Origin: Nemertoderma westbladi
Taxonomy: Eukaryota; Xenacoelomorpha; Nemertodermatida; Nemertodermatidae
Length of the DNA stretch: 64,000 bases
Reading direction: 5' to 3'
Assembly: GCA_032718475.1 (NCBI GenBank)
Contig: JAUCBJ010002028.1
Coordinates: forward strand, 61,707-125,706
A program made the translations under genes and the position numbers. Below the pieces are notes generated by a model. It did not search any database and was not told the DNA's origin. It worked only from the letters and a program-made list of their open reading frames with translations. Below are positions 31,526-42,043 of this stretch, piece by piece. Numbering within the stretch: the stretch's first letter is position 1; every line of letters begins with the position of its first letter.

Positions 31526-31603
31526 CCTAATATACTGCTTGACAATTATATTTTATACTCCGAATTAAACTTATTTTCTTACTTATTCTTACCCTTTCAT
31601 CTG
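31526..31603 (+). repeat. 78-bp inverted repeat, right (start of PLE-2)
   Basis: Perfect reverse complement of 29263-29340. Lies right after the PLE-1 3' end (about 31515), so it is the 5' end of the next Penelope copy. Confidence 0.9.
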
Positions 31604-32134
31604 TTCATAGTTGATCCAACAGGAGATAAAAAGGCAGAAAGGAGATAACATAGAATTTATACAAAACAACATAACTCAGTACTACAAACAGACAAACTAA
31701 GTATATACTAGTCCTACTGAACTCCAGAACTCTGGAACTATGCAGTCATTTCGACGCAAAATATATACTCAGGTATTTATTTAGGTACTCAGAACTCAGG
31801 TGTCAGGTACCTATCCCCTACTGCCCTACCGGTATGTTTAAAGTCTTTTAAGTTAGGTTTAAGTTTAAGGTCTTCTAGATATTAAATCGCTTTTTAGCCT
31901 ATGACAATTCCTTTAGGACGTGGCACTGCTGTACTGGTGTAATCCTACGATCAGACAATCGGATATCAGGATATTCAGGCCTTACTTTAAAAAATTTACT
32001 GTTCGACACTGTCAACTTTCATACTTTAATATAATAATAATATACTGCTTTGGCGCTGGGTTGCCCTGAACGCCCATTGCCCAATCCATCAACTCGTTGG
32101 TTTCCTCGTCACCTTCAACTGTTGCAAATCTACC
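31604..32134. other. PLE-2 5' region or CR1-1 5' UTR
   Basis: About 530 bp without a gene. It must contain the junction between the Penelope 5' region and the CR1-1 5' end, but I cannot place it. Contains an internal CAGAACTC/CTCAGG-rich stretch. Confidence 0.4.
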
Positions 32135-33252
32135 ATGCCGGCAGCGGTGGCGGCGGCGGCGGCTAAAGGAAGAAGAACAAGCATATCGGTAATTAAACCA
32201 AGTCAAGAACTGTTTGAATGCGAGCACTGTAGTGTTCTATTCATAGATACTTCATCACTCAACTCTCATATAAAATCATGTAAATCGAATTCTCGTCCAA
32301 CTCAAGGAGAAGACAACTGTCCGCATTGCCGTAAAAGGTATCAGGAAACAACTGCCTAGGATGCGAGATCTGTGGGAAATGGATCCACGGTTCCTGTCTT
32401 AAACTGTCCACCCAAGAAGTTAACATCATGGCGAAATGTCTTAACTGCAAGATTATCTGTAATTCTTGCCTTTCTAGCGGTTCACTTTGTATCAATGGGG
32501 GTGACGGTGACAACAGACAACAAGATGCAGACAGCATTGCCTCTCAGCTGCAGAGTGTTCTGAAAGTCGAATTGGCGTCCTTTCGGAAGGAAATCGATGA
32601 TCGGTTAAGCGCCTCTGTTGATGTCGACAACGGGAGAGACGCGTCTTCTTCCCGCAGATGGCGATATGTCGAAACTAAAGGTAGAGGTCGAGGTTCTCCA
32701 CGTACCGGTGCAATGAATCCGGATCCCCCCAGACTGAATGTCAATGAAGTAGACCAGGAAGTGGACAAACGTCAGAAACGTGCACGCAATGTTACTATCA
32801 CGGGTTTACAAATCGAGGACGGGAAAACGGCCATCGAATGCCTATCAAGTCTTCTCGAGAATGACTTCGATGTTCCAGCTTCCCAATCATCAGTTAGCAT
32901 CGTCTCACAGTTACCTGCACGAGACAACAAGCCTGCACGGATAACAGTCCAGTTATCAAGTGTGGAACTAGCCTCTAATATTCTCCAGACTAAAAAGAAA
33001 CTTAAAAACTCCCATAACTACCGCAACGTTTACATCAATCGCGATCTAACGAGATTCCAGGCGAGGGAGCAGTTCCTTAGGCGCGAATCACGCCGTAACG
33101 CATGCTCGCGGCCAGGGCGTTTGGTCAGTAATGACAACCACGTAGGTACGATGGGTGCGAGTGCGACGATTCCCCAACCAATTGCAAGCTCAGTTCCGGG
33201 AGCGGCACCAGCGGCTACTGCTATGCAGGAGTCTCAGGAGCTTTTAAACTAA
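32135..33252 (+). pseudogene. CR1-1 ORF1: C2H2 finger, PHD-like finger, coiled coil, RRM-like
   Basis: Starts MPAAVAAAAAKGRR. A C2H2 finger follows (CEHCSVLFIDTSSLNSHIKSC), then CPHCRKRYQE and a stop at 32357. One frame over, the sequence continues NCLGCEICGKWIHGSC and KCLNCKIICNSC, the rest of a PHD-type finger, so a single indel near 32345-32357 splits the ORF. From 32428 the frame is open to 33252: a coiled coil (SIASQLQSVLKVE), a basic patch, then NVTITGLQIEDG and VYINRDLTRFQAREQFLRRE, the usual ORF1 C-terminal pattern. ORF1 proteins of this type bind RNA. Confidence 0.75.
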
Positions 33253-36176
33253 ATGCGGGAGAAGCTACCCATGCTACGAATGGAATATGTCATTGCTGCT
33301 GTTTCAACGCGCAATCAATTATGAATAAACTCTGTGATATAACCGAACTCCTTTCAAATACGAATTGTAATATCGTTGCTGTTACTGAAACATGGCTCCA
33401 TGAAGCAGTTCCCGATGCATTACTCACTCATGGAACGCGTTTTCGTGTATTTCGGAAGGATCGACTTGATAGAGGTGGAGGGGTTGCTATATTTGTCTCA
33501 TCCGACATTAAATGTGTGCAAACACCTATACCGAACAAATTTAATGAACTCGAGGTAATCTCAATCGATATTATTGGTGATATTCCATCTCGTTTTATCT
33601 GTGCCTACAGACCCGATTATATAAACGATCAGCATCACAAAAACAATCTGCTGTGCGAGTGTCTCGCAGAACTAACCGACACAACCATTCCGTGCGCGAT
33701 TACCGGCGACTTCAACCTCAGAGAGTTTAATTGGGTCGATTTCACTCACCCTAGCAATGCATTATACCAATCCTTCGCTGATCTCGTCTTGGAAGCAAGT
33801 TTATCTCAACTGCAACTTAAACCTACACGTAAGGATTCAGTCCTCGACCTAGTTTTCAGTACTGATGACAACCATGTTTCTGGTGTTGACACAAACATAC
33901 CTTTTGGTTCAAGTGACCATGATACCGTGGAATTCCTTATCACCTCTCCGACCCAAGCTATCATACCAGATCATACTGATGGCTACTACGATTTCAAAAA
34001 CGGTGACTATAATCAGTTTGGATTATTTCTTCGAACTGTTAACTGGAAGGATCTATTTACATCATGTAGCTCAGTAACAGAGCTTTGGGAAATATTCAGT
34101 ACAACATTGAAGAAAGGTATTGATCTTTGTATCCCATTTAAGAAATTCGCGAACTCAGGAAAGAAAAAATATTATCCAGCTTATGTACATCAGCTGCAGC
34201 GCACAAAGAAATTGCTCTGGAGAAGAAGAAATTCGCCTGGTGGAAAAGAAGCGTATAAACATGCCGCAGATGAAGTCTCTAAGGCGGTGTTCCGCGCTGC
34301 TTGTGTCCGGGAAACGAAAATACTTACGTCGGGCGACCGTAGCTCCATGTTCAAATTTGTTAATTCGAAACGAAAAACAAACTCAGGAATCGGACCTCTG
34401 AAATATAATGGAGATATTATACTTGATGACGCTGTAAAGGCTAGTATATTTGCTGATGTTCTTTCTGAGAACTTTACATCTGATAACAATACAATACACC
34501 CATTGCCGCGAAAAGTTCCTATAAATGTGAAACTCGATAAAGTCCCATTCGATCCGGTAACTGTGCTGAAAATGCTCAAAAAACTGAAACCAAAATCTAG
34601 TCGCACCCCGGACGGATTCCCGTGCTTATTATTCTCTAACCTAGCATGTAACCTAGCCGCTCCGCTCTCGGCCATATTTAAAGCGTCATTTGAATATCAC
34701 TCTCTTCCACCAGTCTGGTTGACTGCCGTCGTTATTCCTTCCTTTAAGAAGGGTGATCCTCTAGATGCGTACAACTACAGACCAATTTCCCTGACGTGCA
34801 TTGCCTGCAAAGTCATGGAGATGTGCATCAAGGATGAGATATGTCGCTATTTGCTTTTGCACAAATTAATATCAAGGTCCCAACACGGCTTCTTAGAGAA
34901 ACGTTCCACATGTACCCAACTACTCGAATGCACAGCTGATTGGCTTAAACTAATTGATGACAAGAATAATCTAGACATAATATACATTGACTACGCAAAG
35001 GCGTTTGACTCTGTAGTCCATTCGAAACTGATTTCTAAACTTACAAGTTATGGAATCGGAGGTAATCTACTGGCTTGGATCGCAGCGTTCTTGTCAGGCC
35101 GAACACAGAGATTCGTGGTTGGTGCCTGTTTCTCGAAGGTATGTGACGTCATTTCCGGTACACCTCAAGGAAGTGTGTTGGGGCCAGTTCTGTTCTTAAT
35201 ATTTATTAATGACCTGCCACAACTAGTTGATATTATTACATGCAAACTGTTTGCAGATGACGTCAAACTGTATGCGCCGTCAAAGGAGAGTCATTTATTA
35301 CAGTGTTCGCTGTCAAAGTTGGGTGACTGGGCAGCCGACTGGCAACTCTCGGTCGCTGCTCACAAATGCTCCGTGGTATATGTTGGTAAGAATAACCAGA
35401 AAGCGTCATACAAGTTGTGCGAGAAATCGCTCAAAGAGGATAAGGAATGCAAGGATTTGGGTCTGATGATATGTTCCGATCTCAAGTTTGACTCATACTG
35501 TAAACAACAGGCACATAAAGCTTGTAAAATTATTAACATGATTTTTCGATGTTTTAATTCTGCCCATTTGGTGTCGATTTTGGTTGCATACAAATCGTTT
35601 GTCAGACCAATCGTTGAATACTGCACCCCTGTTTGGTCACCATACCAACAAGGTTCTATAAACAAACTTGAAAAAGTGCAAAGGTATTTCACACGTCGTT
35701 TATTTTCCAGATGCAAAATTGATAGTAATTATTCTTATATGCAACGATTAGGTTTCCTTAAATTAGAATCCCTGCAGGAGCGCCGCATCGCCAATGACCT
35801 AAAAATGACGTTTGGTATCGTTAATAACTATGTGAATGTTGATTTTGACCAGTTTTTCTGTTACGCACGGCAAGGTGGATTACGCGGCCATAAATTTAAA
35901 CTTTTCCAAAGACGTTCTCGGCTAAAAATATTCAATGAATTTTTTTCAAACCGTGTTGTTTCAATTTGGAACAGTTTACCGTCATCTTTAGTGGAGGCTA
36001 AATCAAAAAGCGAATTTTCTCGTAAATTAAAAAATGTAGATTTGGTGAGGTATTGTACGTTTGACGGTGACAGTTTAATTATATTCTTATATAATTTTAA
36101 ATTTAATTTAATGTTTAGATCGACTGAACTTCTGGTTATTTGTTTTATTTCAGTTGTTGTTACATATACTTCTTAG
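33252..36176 (+). CDS. CR1-1 ORF2: APE endonuclease and reverse transcriptase
   Basis: The frame is open from the end of ORF1; the first Met is at 33321, but FNAQSI just before it is part of the endonuclease start, so initiation is probably upstream or by reinitiation. Endonuclease: AVTETWL (Glu), GGGVAIFVSSD, ITGDFNLREFNW, GSSDHDTVEF (His). RT: NYRPISLTCI, motif A IYIDYAKAFDSV, motif B SGTPQGSVLGPVLF, motif C FADDVKLY; the thumb region is also complete. No stop or frameshift is seen in about 950 residues, so it may encode an active enzyme. Confidence 0.92.
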   Translation, partial: NAGEATHATNGICHCCCFNAQSIMNKLCDITELLSNTNCNIVAVTETWLHEAVPDALLTHGTRFRVFRKDRLDRGGGVAIFVSSDIKCVQTPIPNKFNELEVISIDIIGDIPSRFICAYRPDYINDQHHKNNLLCECLAELTDTTIPCAITGDFNLREFNWVDFTHPSNALYQSFADLVLEASLSQLQLKPTRKDSVLDLVFSTDDNHVSGVDTNIPFGSSDHDTVEFLITSPTQAIIPDHTDGYYDFKNGDYNQFGLFLRTVNWKDLFTSCSSVTELWEIFSTTLKKGIDLCIPFKKFANSGKKKYYPAYVHQLQRTKKLLWRRRNSPGGKEAYKHAADEVSKAVFRAACVRETKILTSGDRSSMFKFVNSKRKTNSGIGPLKYNGDIILDDAVKASIFADVLSENFTSDNNTIHPLPRKVPINVKLDKVPFDPVTVLKMLKKLKPKSSRTPDGFPCLLFSNLACNLAAPLSAIFKASFEYHSLPPVWLTAVVIPSFKKGDPLDAYNYRPISLTCIACKVMEMCIKDEICRYLLLHKLISRSQHGFLEKRSTCTQLLECTADWLKLIDDKNNLDIIYIDYAKAFDSVVHSKLISKLTSYGIGGNLLAWIAAFLSGRTQRFVVGACFSKVCDVISGTPQGSVLGPVLFLIFINDLPQLVDIITCKLFADDVKLYAPSKESHLLQCSLSKLGDWAADWQLSVAAHKCSVVYVGKNNQKASYKLCEKSLKEDKECKDLGLMICSDLKFDSYCKQQAHKACKIINMIFRCFNSAHLVSILVAYKSFVRPIVEYCTPVWSPYQQGSINKLEKVQRYFTRRLFSRCKIDSNYSYMQRLGFLKLESLQERRIANDLKMTFGIVNNYVNVDFDQFFCYARQGGLRGHKFKLFQRRSRLKIFNEFFSNRVVSIWNSLPSSLVEAKSKSEFSRKLKNVDLVRYCTFDGDSLIIFLYNFKFNLMFRSTELLVICFISVVVTYTS

Positions 36177-36392
36177 CTTACTGTACTTGAAATTATCTAA
36201 TCATACTGTATTTCAAATTGTTTATATTTTTGAATTGAATTCTGTGAATTTATTTTACTATGTATCTAAACTGTTATCCTAAGTGCATCTTATTGCCTGG
36301 TAACTTCTCCCTTTATTTTAATTTAATGTTTTTTTAATTATTATGTTAAATATAAATAATGATAATGAAATGAAAAAAAATTTGCAACACTG

Positions 36393-38257
36393 ATGTACAA
36401 CCTGTGGACTTGCCTTCTTATGTTTGGGCTAGCGTGGTTGGTGTTTGCAGCCACCAAGGACAACAACCATGTCTATCGGTTCGATACAACTGATTCACGA
36501 AGTTCGACAGACGGACATTCTGCCAGTTCGTTCCCTAGTAACGAATCGTTCAGGACATCCGGAGCAGCGCGAAGATATGCCGACAGACTTTCTCCCAGCT
36601 CGTTCCCTAGTAACGAGTCGTCCGGGACATCCGGAGCAGGGCGAAGTTTCACCGACGGACTTTCTCCCAGCTCGTTCCCTAGTAACGAGTCGTCCGGGAC
36701 ATCCGGAGCTGCGCGAGGTTTCACCGACGGTCCTTCTCCCACCTCGTTCCCTAGTAACGAGTTGTTCGGGACATCCGGAGCAGCGCAAAGTTATACAGAC
36801 GGACTTTCTCCCATCTCGTTCCCTAGTAACGAGTCGTCCGGGACATCTGGAGCAGCGCGAGGTTTCACCGACGGACCTTCTCCCATCTCGTTCCCTAGTA
36901 ACGAGTCGTTCGGGACATCCGGAGCAGGGCGAAGTTTCACCGACGGACTTTCTGCCAGTTTGTTCCCTAGTAACGAGTCGTCCGGGACATCCGGAGCAGC
37001 GCAAAGTTATACAGACGGACTTTCTCCCATCTCGTTCCCTAGTAACGAGTCGTCCGGGACATCTGGAGCAGCGCGAGGTTTCACCGACGGACCTTCTCCC
37101 ATCTCGTTCCCTAGTAACGAGTCGTTCGGGACATCCGGAGCAGGGCGAAGTTTCACCGACGGACTTTCTCCCAGCTCGTTCCCTAGTAACGAGTCGTTCA
37201 GGACATCCGGAGCAGCGCAAGGCTTCACCGACGGTCCTTCCCCCACCTCGTTCCCTAGTAACGAGTCGTTCAGGACATCCGGAGCAGCGCGAAGTTCTAC
37301 CGACGGACTTTCTCCCACCTCGTTCCCTAGTAACGAGTCGTTCAGGACATCCGGAGCAGCGCGAGGCTTCACCGACGGTCCTTCCCCCACCTCGTTCCCT
37401 AGTAACGAGTCGTTCAGGACATCCGGAGCAGCGCGAAGTTCTACCGACGGACTTTCTCCCACCTCGTTCCCTAGTAACGAGTTGTTCGGGACATCCGGAG
37501 CAGCGCGAAGTTCTACCGACGGACTTTCACCCAGTTTGGTACCTATTGCGGACACCCCCACATGTATACATTCCTCGGTTGTCTATGCAACTGTACCCGG
37601 GAGATGTGATGACGCGGAATTCCAACACCTTTACAACAGTGCGGGTTGTGTGGTCAAGGGGGAACTTTCTACCGTAGAAGGAAAGAAAGAACCCGGGGGG
37701 ACTCCTCCGAGAGACGGCTTCATGGGGGTAGCACATTTACTTAATTTTATAAGGTGTAATTATAATAACCGTGTTCTAACTTTGACATCGAGCCTATTGG
37801 ATTTAAATAGGAAAGTTGCGGAACAGAGGTGTAGGAAGCAGTTTTTGACTTCCTGTTACAACGAACGCATGACTCCGCAAAGTCTAAAAGTGAGTCCACC
37901 AGGTAATTTTAAACCAAACTTTTCAAATAGTGCGGAATTAAATTACACAGGGGTGGCTATATCACAATGCAAAAGAGAGATAGAGGAGTTACAGTATAAA
38001 ATCAAGTGCATTACACTAGCATTGAATGGGCATTATTTAGACCGTCACATATATTCTTTGGTGGACAAATTTGTTTCCATATATTATGATAATGTACTTT
38101 CACGTGGTATAGCTGGTTTTGAAAGTAAATTAAGGTGGCTTCGTGTGAAAAATAATAAGTTACCGCCGTCTAGAATAACTGTACAAAATACAGTGGTAAA
38201 CATGAGTTCTCTACAGCTAACTGAACCGCAACTCAGTGTATTAGGGTTAGGGTTTAA
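36393..38257 (+). CDS. PLE-2 N-terminal part: signal-peptide-like start and 24-residue repeats
   Basis: Open from MYNLWTCLLMFGLAWLVFAA, a good signal-peptide or membrane-anchor pattern, followed by about 14-15 copies of a 24-residue unit (SFPSNESSGTSGAARGFTDG plus 4). A unique part (residues about 385-620) contains several Cys (CIHSSVVYATVPGRCDD, RCRKQF, QCKREIEELQYKIKC) and ends in SSLQLTEPQLSVLGLGF. That ending is the conserved block before the RT of Penelope-like proteins, so this part is the N-terminus of PLE-2. The frame continues at 39815 once the TTAA-flanked insertion is removed. Whether the signal-like start and repeats are native to the family is open. Confidence 0.65.
36450..37540. 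repeat. 72-bp in-frame coding minisatellite
   Basis: About 14-15 copies of a 72-bp unit containing TTCCCTAGTAACGAGTCG and GGACATCCGGAGCAG. Copies group in higher-order blocks; for example, the stretches at 36757-36950 and 36970-37160 are nearly the same. The unit is a multiple of 3 and all frames stay open. Confidence 0.9.
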
Positions 38258-39810
38258 CCCTATTAAACCCGGGGGGGGGTCAATATGACCCCCCCCGTGG
38301 TTTTTTTATTATAATTCTGAAACAAACGCAGTTGGGAATCTGAAATTTTATGACTTTTCCTAAAAATCTATTGTCTTCCTAGTAGTGAAAACCGTTTTCA
38401 AAAATATTGGGTACTTTTCGAGTTATAGCACCATTTTTTAACCCTACTTTTGGCACTTTTTTTGAGACATTTTTTGAAAATTACATTTCATTAAATATGA
38501 ATTGTAACATCTCTATTTTTGATTTACACCGGTTTTTTGGTGTTAGAAATTTGATGAAATTCATATAAATGATTTAGAAATTTCAAACTTGTTTTTTTCG
38601 GTGGGTGCCAAATTTTGGTGACAGCACCAAATTTTGAAATAAGTCAATTTTGTAAATTGATCGTTTGAAACTTGTTTTTTACGCAATTGGGGTTTTTTGG
38701 GTTTCTGGATTCGATGAAATATATACGAGTTGCACCAAGCGTATCAAACTTGTAATTTTCGGAGCTGTGTGCAAATTTTGGTGCTAGCACGAAATTTTGA
38801 AAATCCATTCAATAGATAAAATTGCTTGTGACAATTTATTTCTTGCGTTTTAGAGGTTTATGGCTGTTCTGAATTCAATGGAAAATATAATTATCGAACT
38901 AGACATCTCAAACTTGTATTTTTCGGAGGTGGGTGCAAAATGTGGTGCTAGCACCAAATTTTGAAAACCATCAAATATATCAATTGATTGTGTCACCTTG
39001 ATTCTTGCGTTATACGGGTTTGTGAGGGTTCTGAATTCAATAGAATCAGTAAAAATTTCATAAGAGTTCTCAAACTTGTATTTTTCGCCGGTGGGTGAAA
39101 ATTGTTGTGCCAGCACCAAATTTTGGAAAATATGCAAATTGATAAGTAGATAGTATCACCTTGTTTCTTGCGTTATACGGGTTTATGAGGGTCCTGAATC
39201 CGATGGAATCAATAAAAACAGCACTGGACATCGCAAACTTGTACTTTTTGGTGATGGGTACGAAATTTGGTGCTAGCACCAAAATTTGCCAAATTACGCC
39301 GAAAAATACAAGTAGCAATGATCTGGCATATTAGAAATGTATTCCATTAGAATCAGCGCCCTCGAAAATCTGAAAATGTGAATTTATAGCATCGTATAAG
39401 TGAATTAAAAATTTTGTGTTCAAACTGAAAAGTGCTGGTTACTTGTTTTTTTCATTTTTTTCCAACGCAGAGAGGACTAAACAGCCATTTATAGTAATCA
39501 TATAATTTTTTAATATTTTCCAATATATTTTGCACCCCAGAAAACCTGTATTGAAAAATAATTAGCCGAAAATGTAATTTTCAAATTTGTTGAAAATTGT
39601 GCACTACTTGTAATTTTGGTGCTGCAATATAACCACCCCAGTACATTTTTTCGAAAAATTTTTTTTTCGGTCGGATCCAGACAAGTGATACCTACGTACA
39701 AACACAAAATCAGACGTTTTCGTAAATATTTGTAGATTTTAGAGGGGGGGGGGTCAATATGACCCCCTCCCGGTATTTGTACAACATTTTATAGCCCGGT
39801 ACTAATAGGG
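38258..39810. mobile_element. piggyBac-like non-autonomous element at TTAA
   Basis: Bounded by TTAA on both sides (38254-38257 and 39811-39814). Ends are CCCTATTAAACCCGGG and, reversed, CCCTATTAGTACCGGG, a short imperfect terminal inverted repeat starting CCCTATTA as in piggyBac transposons. Just inside each end is a hairpin (GGGGGTCA-ATA-TGACCCCC type; about 38271-38297 and 39745-39771). The 1553-bp body has no ORF for a transposase and carries about five degenerate 160-bp repeats with AGCACCAAATTTTG. TTAA duplication and terminal CCCT are the hallmark of the superfamily. Confidence 0.85.
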
Positions 39811-41696
39811 TTAATTATGAATTTGCCCCAAAATCGTTGCCCTGGACAGATTATGTGGTTGCAATAGAGTCGGCGGCAAATCGTCTGTCTGGTACAGTAG
39901 GAGCAGCGTTTAGACACGAGGCTATAGGCATTTTGGAAGCCCAGAGAAAAGTACCAATTACTCCAAACCTAACTGAGGTTGAGTGGGGGGCTGTTAACGA
40001 ACTACGAAAAAATGACTCAATTATAATTCGCCCAGCTGATAAAGGAAATAAAACAGTAATATTAGATAAGTCAGAATACATAGAAAAAATGGAAAATATA
40101 TTAACAGATACTACCCAGTTTATAAAATTAGAAAAAAATCCTGTAACAACATACGAGAGACGGGTTAATAATACATTACGCTCATTAGCTAAGAACGGAC
40201 AGATCACGTCTACACTACGTACAAAGTTAAGTGCATACCATTCTGAGTTGCCATATACCTATGGTAATCCCAAGGTCCATAAAGATGGGACACCATTAAG
40301 GAATATTGTTGCTTGGAATAACGCACCAGGGGGAAACATAGCTAAATTCATTGCTGGGGTACTACGTGGGTACTTGAGTCAAGGTGCATCATATATTAAA
40401 AATTCAACTGATTTTATTGATAAAATAAAAAAAGTTGTGCCAAATAATAATGAGTTACAAGTCAGTTTTGATGTTATTAACATGTTCGGCAATGTCCCGG
40501 TAGAGGGGGCTAGAGAGGTAGTTATGGATGTTATCTCACAAGATCCAGAGTTCCAAGACCGAACAGGGATAAATGTTGATACTTTTCGTATATTGTTGGA
40601 CCTTGTCCTAAACCAAACAGCGTTTGTGTTTCAGGACAAATGTTTTTGTCAGATTAAAGGTTTGCCTATGGGAAATCCCATTTCCCCAATCCTTAGTTGT
40701 CTATTTATGTACAGTCTAGAAAGGAGAGCTGCTGAGCTGGGGATTTTACCTAGAGTGTGGCTACGCTATGTGGATGACACATGGTGTTTAGTTAATAAAG
40801 ATGAGGTAGACCGACTGTTAAATAATCTAAATTCATTACATAGCGATGTGAAATTCACTGTAGAACACCAGCGAGAAGACGGCAGCCTCCCCTTCTTAGA
40901 TACATTGGTCACAATCCACCCGGGTAGTTCTAGTTCGATAAGCACCACAGTATATCAAAAACCAACACATTCGAATAGGTATCTTAATTTTAATTCAAAT
41001 CATCACCCTAGGATTAAACAAAGTGTATGCAAAGGTCTATATTATCGATCTAATAGACTATGTTCCACAGAATCTAATATAATTAAAACTCAAAATAACC
41101 TAGCCAATACACTAAAATGCAACGGGTATCCGACACGTATCATATACAATACACAAAGGAAAATAAATAATGCAATTAAAAATCCAATATCCAAACAACC
41201 ACGGGAAAAACCTGAAATTAACATAGCATTGCCATATGTACAAAATGTCACGGAGAGTTTGGAACGGTTGTGTAGGAAATATAATATTGGAACTTTCTCA
41301 AGAATGGGCCGTAGCCTGGCATCATACATACAGAATGGTCACAAGCCTGAGAGTAGTCCCAGGGGAATTGTTTACGCCATCCCATGCGAGTGCGATAAAG
41401 TATACGTAGGACAAAGTAAATACGCATTAGATGTAAGATTAGTAGCTCATGATGGCGACTTAAGACACGAGAGAGTAAAAGCTACAGAGTTAGCGGCACA
41501 TTTAGTAGAGGAGAATCATGTCCCGTTATTCCATAAGGCCAAAGTAATAGGACGAGAAAGTAGGTTGTACTCCCGTTTAGTTCTCGAGAGTTTACATATA
41601 AAGAAGTTAGGACATCAAGCAATAAACAAACGGGTTTCAGTTGAGGTTGATAACTTTAGCGCAGGAAAAATTAATAAAATCCAATTTAATGATTGA
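39811..41696 (+). CDS. PLE-2: Penelope reverse transcriptase and GIY-YIG endonuclease
   Basis: Open to 41696 and in frame with 36393-38257 once the TTAA insertion is ignored. Blocks: PITPNLTEVEW, RPADKGNKTVI, GNPKVHKDGTPLRNIV, motif A SFDVINMFGNVP, motif B GLPMGNPISPIL, motif C RYVDDTW, PFLDTLV, KPTHSNRYL; then the GIY-YIG endonuclease (GIVYAI, VYVGQS, R in ALDVRL, and a Glu-rich C-terminal part) and end KINKIQFND. Neither slip of PLE-1 is present. Without the TTAA insertion, the whole ORF from 36393 would be continuous. PLE proteins use their endonuclease and RT to copy RNA into new sites. Confidence 0.93.
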
Positions 41697-41716
41697 CAAT
41701 GTGAGAAAAAAATGGT

Positions 41717-41730
<14 letters not shown>

Positions 41731-41747
<17 letters not shown>

Positions 41748-41754
41748 GGGGGGG
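41731..41754. repeat. Poly-G tract in the PLE-2 3' UTR, 24 nt
   Basis: After a TG run, as in PLE-1. Confidence 0.95.
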
Positions 41755-42043
41755 TTGGTTGTAGATTATATTATGTTGTGTGCTATATAGTTGTGATTAT
41801 ACTGTAGTTAGGTAATTTCATTTATGTGTTTATTTGGTAATAGTAATAATTTGTACTGTAGTAAGTTCGTTTTGTGCAATATCTATCTCATCTCATACTG
41901 TATAAGAATTTATATTTAAGCAACAGATGTACCACTACCGGTTACCTGATTCAGTGATTGATAATGGCTGCGATCTGCAGTTGAAATATATTTCTTTTGC
42001 CTAGGCCCTACCGTACTGCCGTACCGTATTCGAATTGTATATA

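Larger units (their letters stand above)
31604..36382 (+). mobile_element. CR1-1: CR1-like non-LTR retrotransposon, nearly complete
   Basis: Lies between the PLE-2 5' end and the PLE-2 ORF. Order: 5' region (left border uncertain, between 31604 and 32130), ORF1 (32135-33252, one frameshift), ORF2 (to 36176), and a 3' UTR ending in ATAATGATAATGAAATG plus an A run at about 36382. Only one frameshift was seen, so this copy is young. Confidence 0.75.
29263..42043 (+). mobile_element. Penelope-like element, tandem pair with nested insertions
   Basis: A 12.8-kb insertion in RTE copy B with an 11-bp target duplication. It comprises an inverted 78-bp terminal piece, a 5'-truncated copy PLE-1 (29341-31520), then the start of a second copy PLE-2 (about 31521-42043). 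PLE-2 carries CR1-1 in its 5' part and a piggyBac-like element in its ORF. A truncated copy followed by a longer copy, with an inverted terminal piece, is the known architecture of Penelope-like insertions. The two copies are almost identical, so the insertion is young. Confidence 0.85.

Noticed and set aside
36445-37677. Alternative ORFs over the 72-bp repeats on both strands
   Set aside because: Shadow frames of the repeat; only the frame from 36393 continues into the conserved Penelope block.
38235-38260. Telomere-like TTAGGG TTAGGG and AACCCT near the piggyBac-like element
   Set aside because: Only two units, which encode part of the conserved PLE block; AACCCT is the transposon end next to TTAA. 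Not a telomere or terminin-type insertion.
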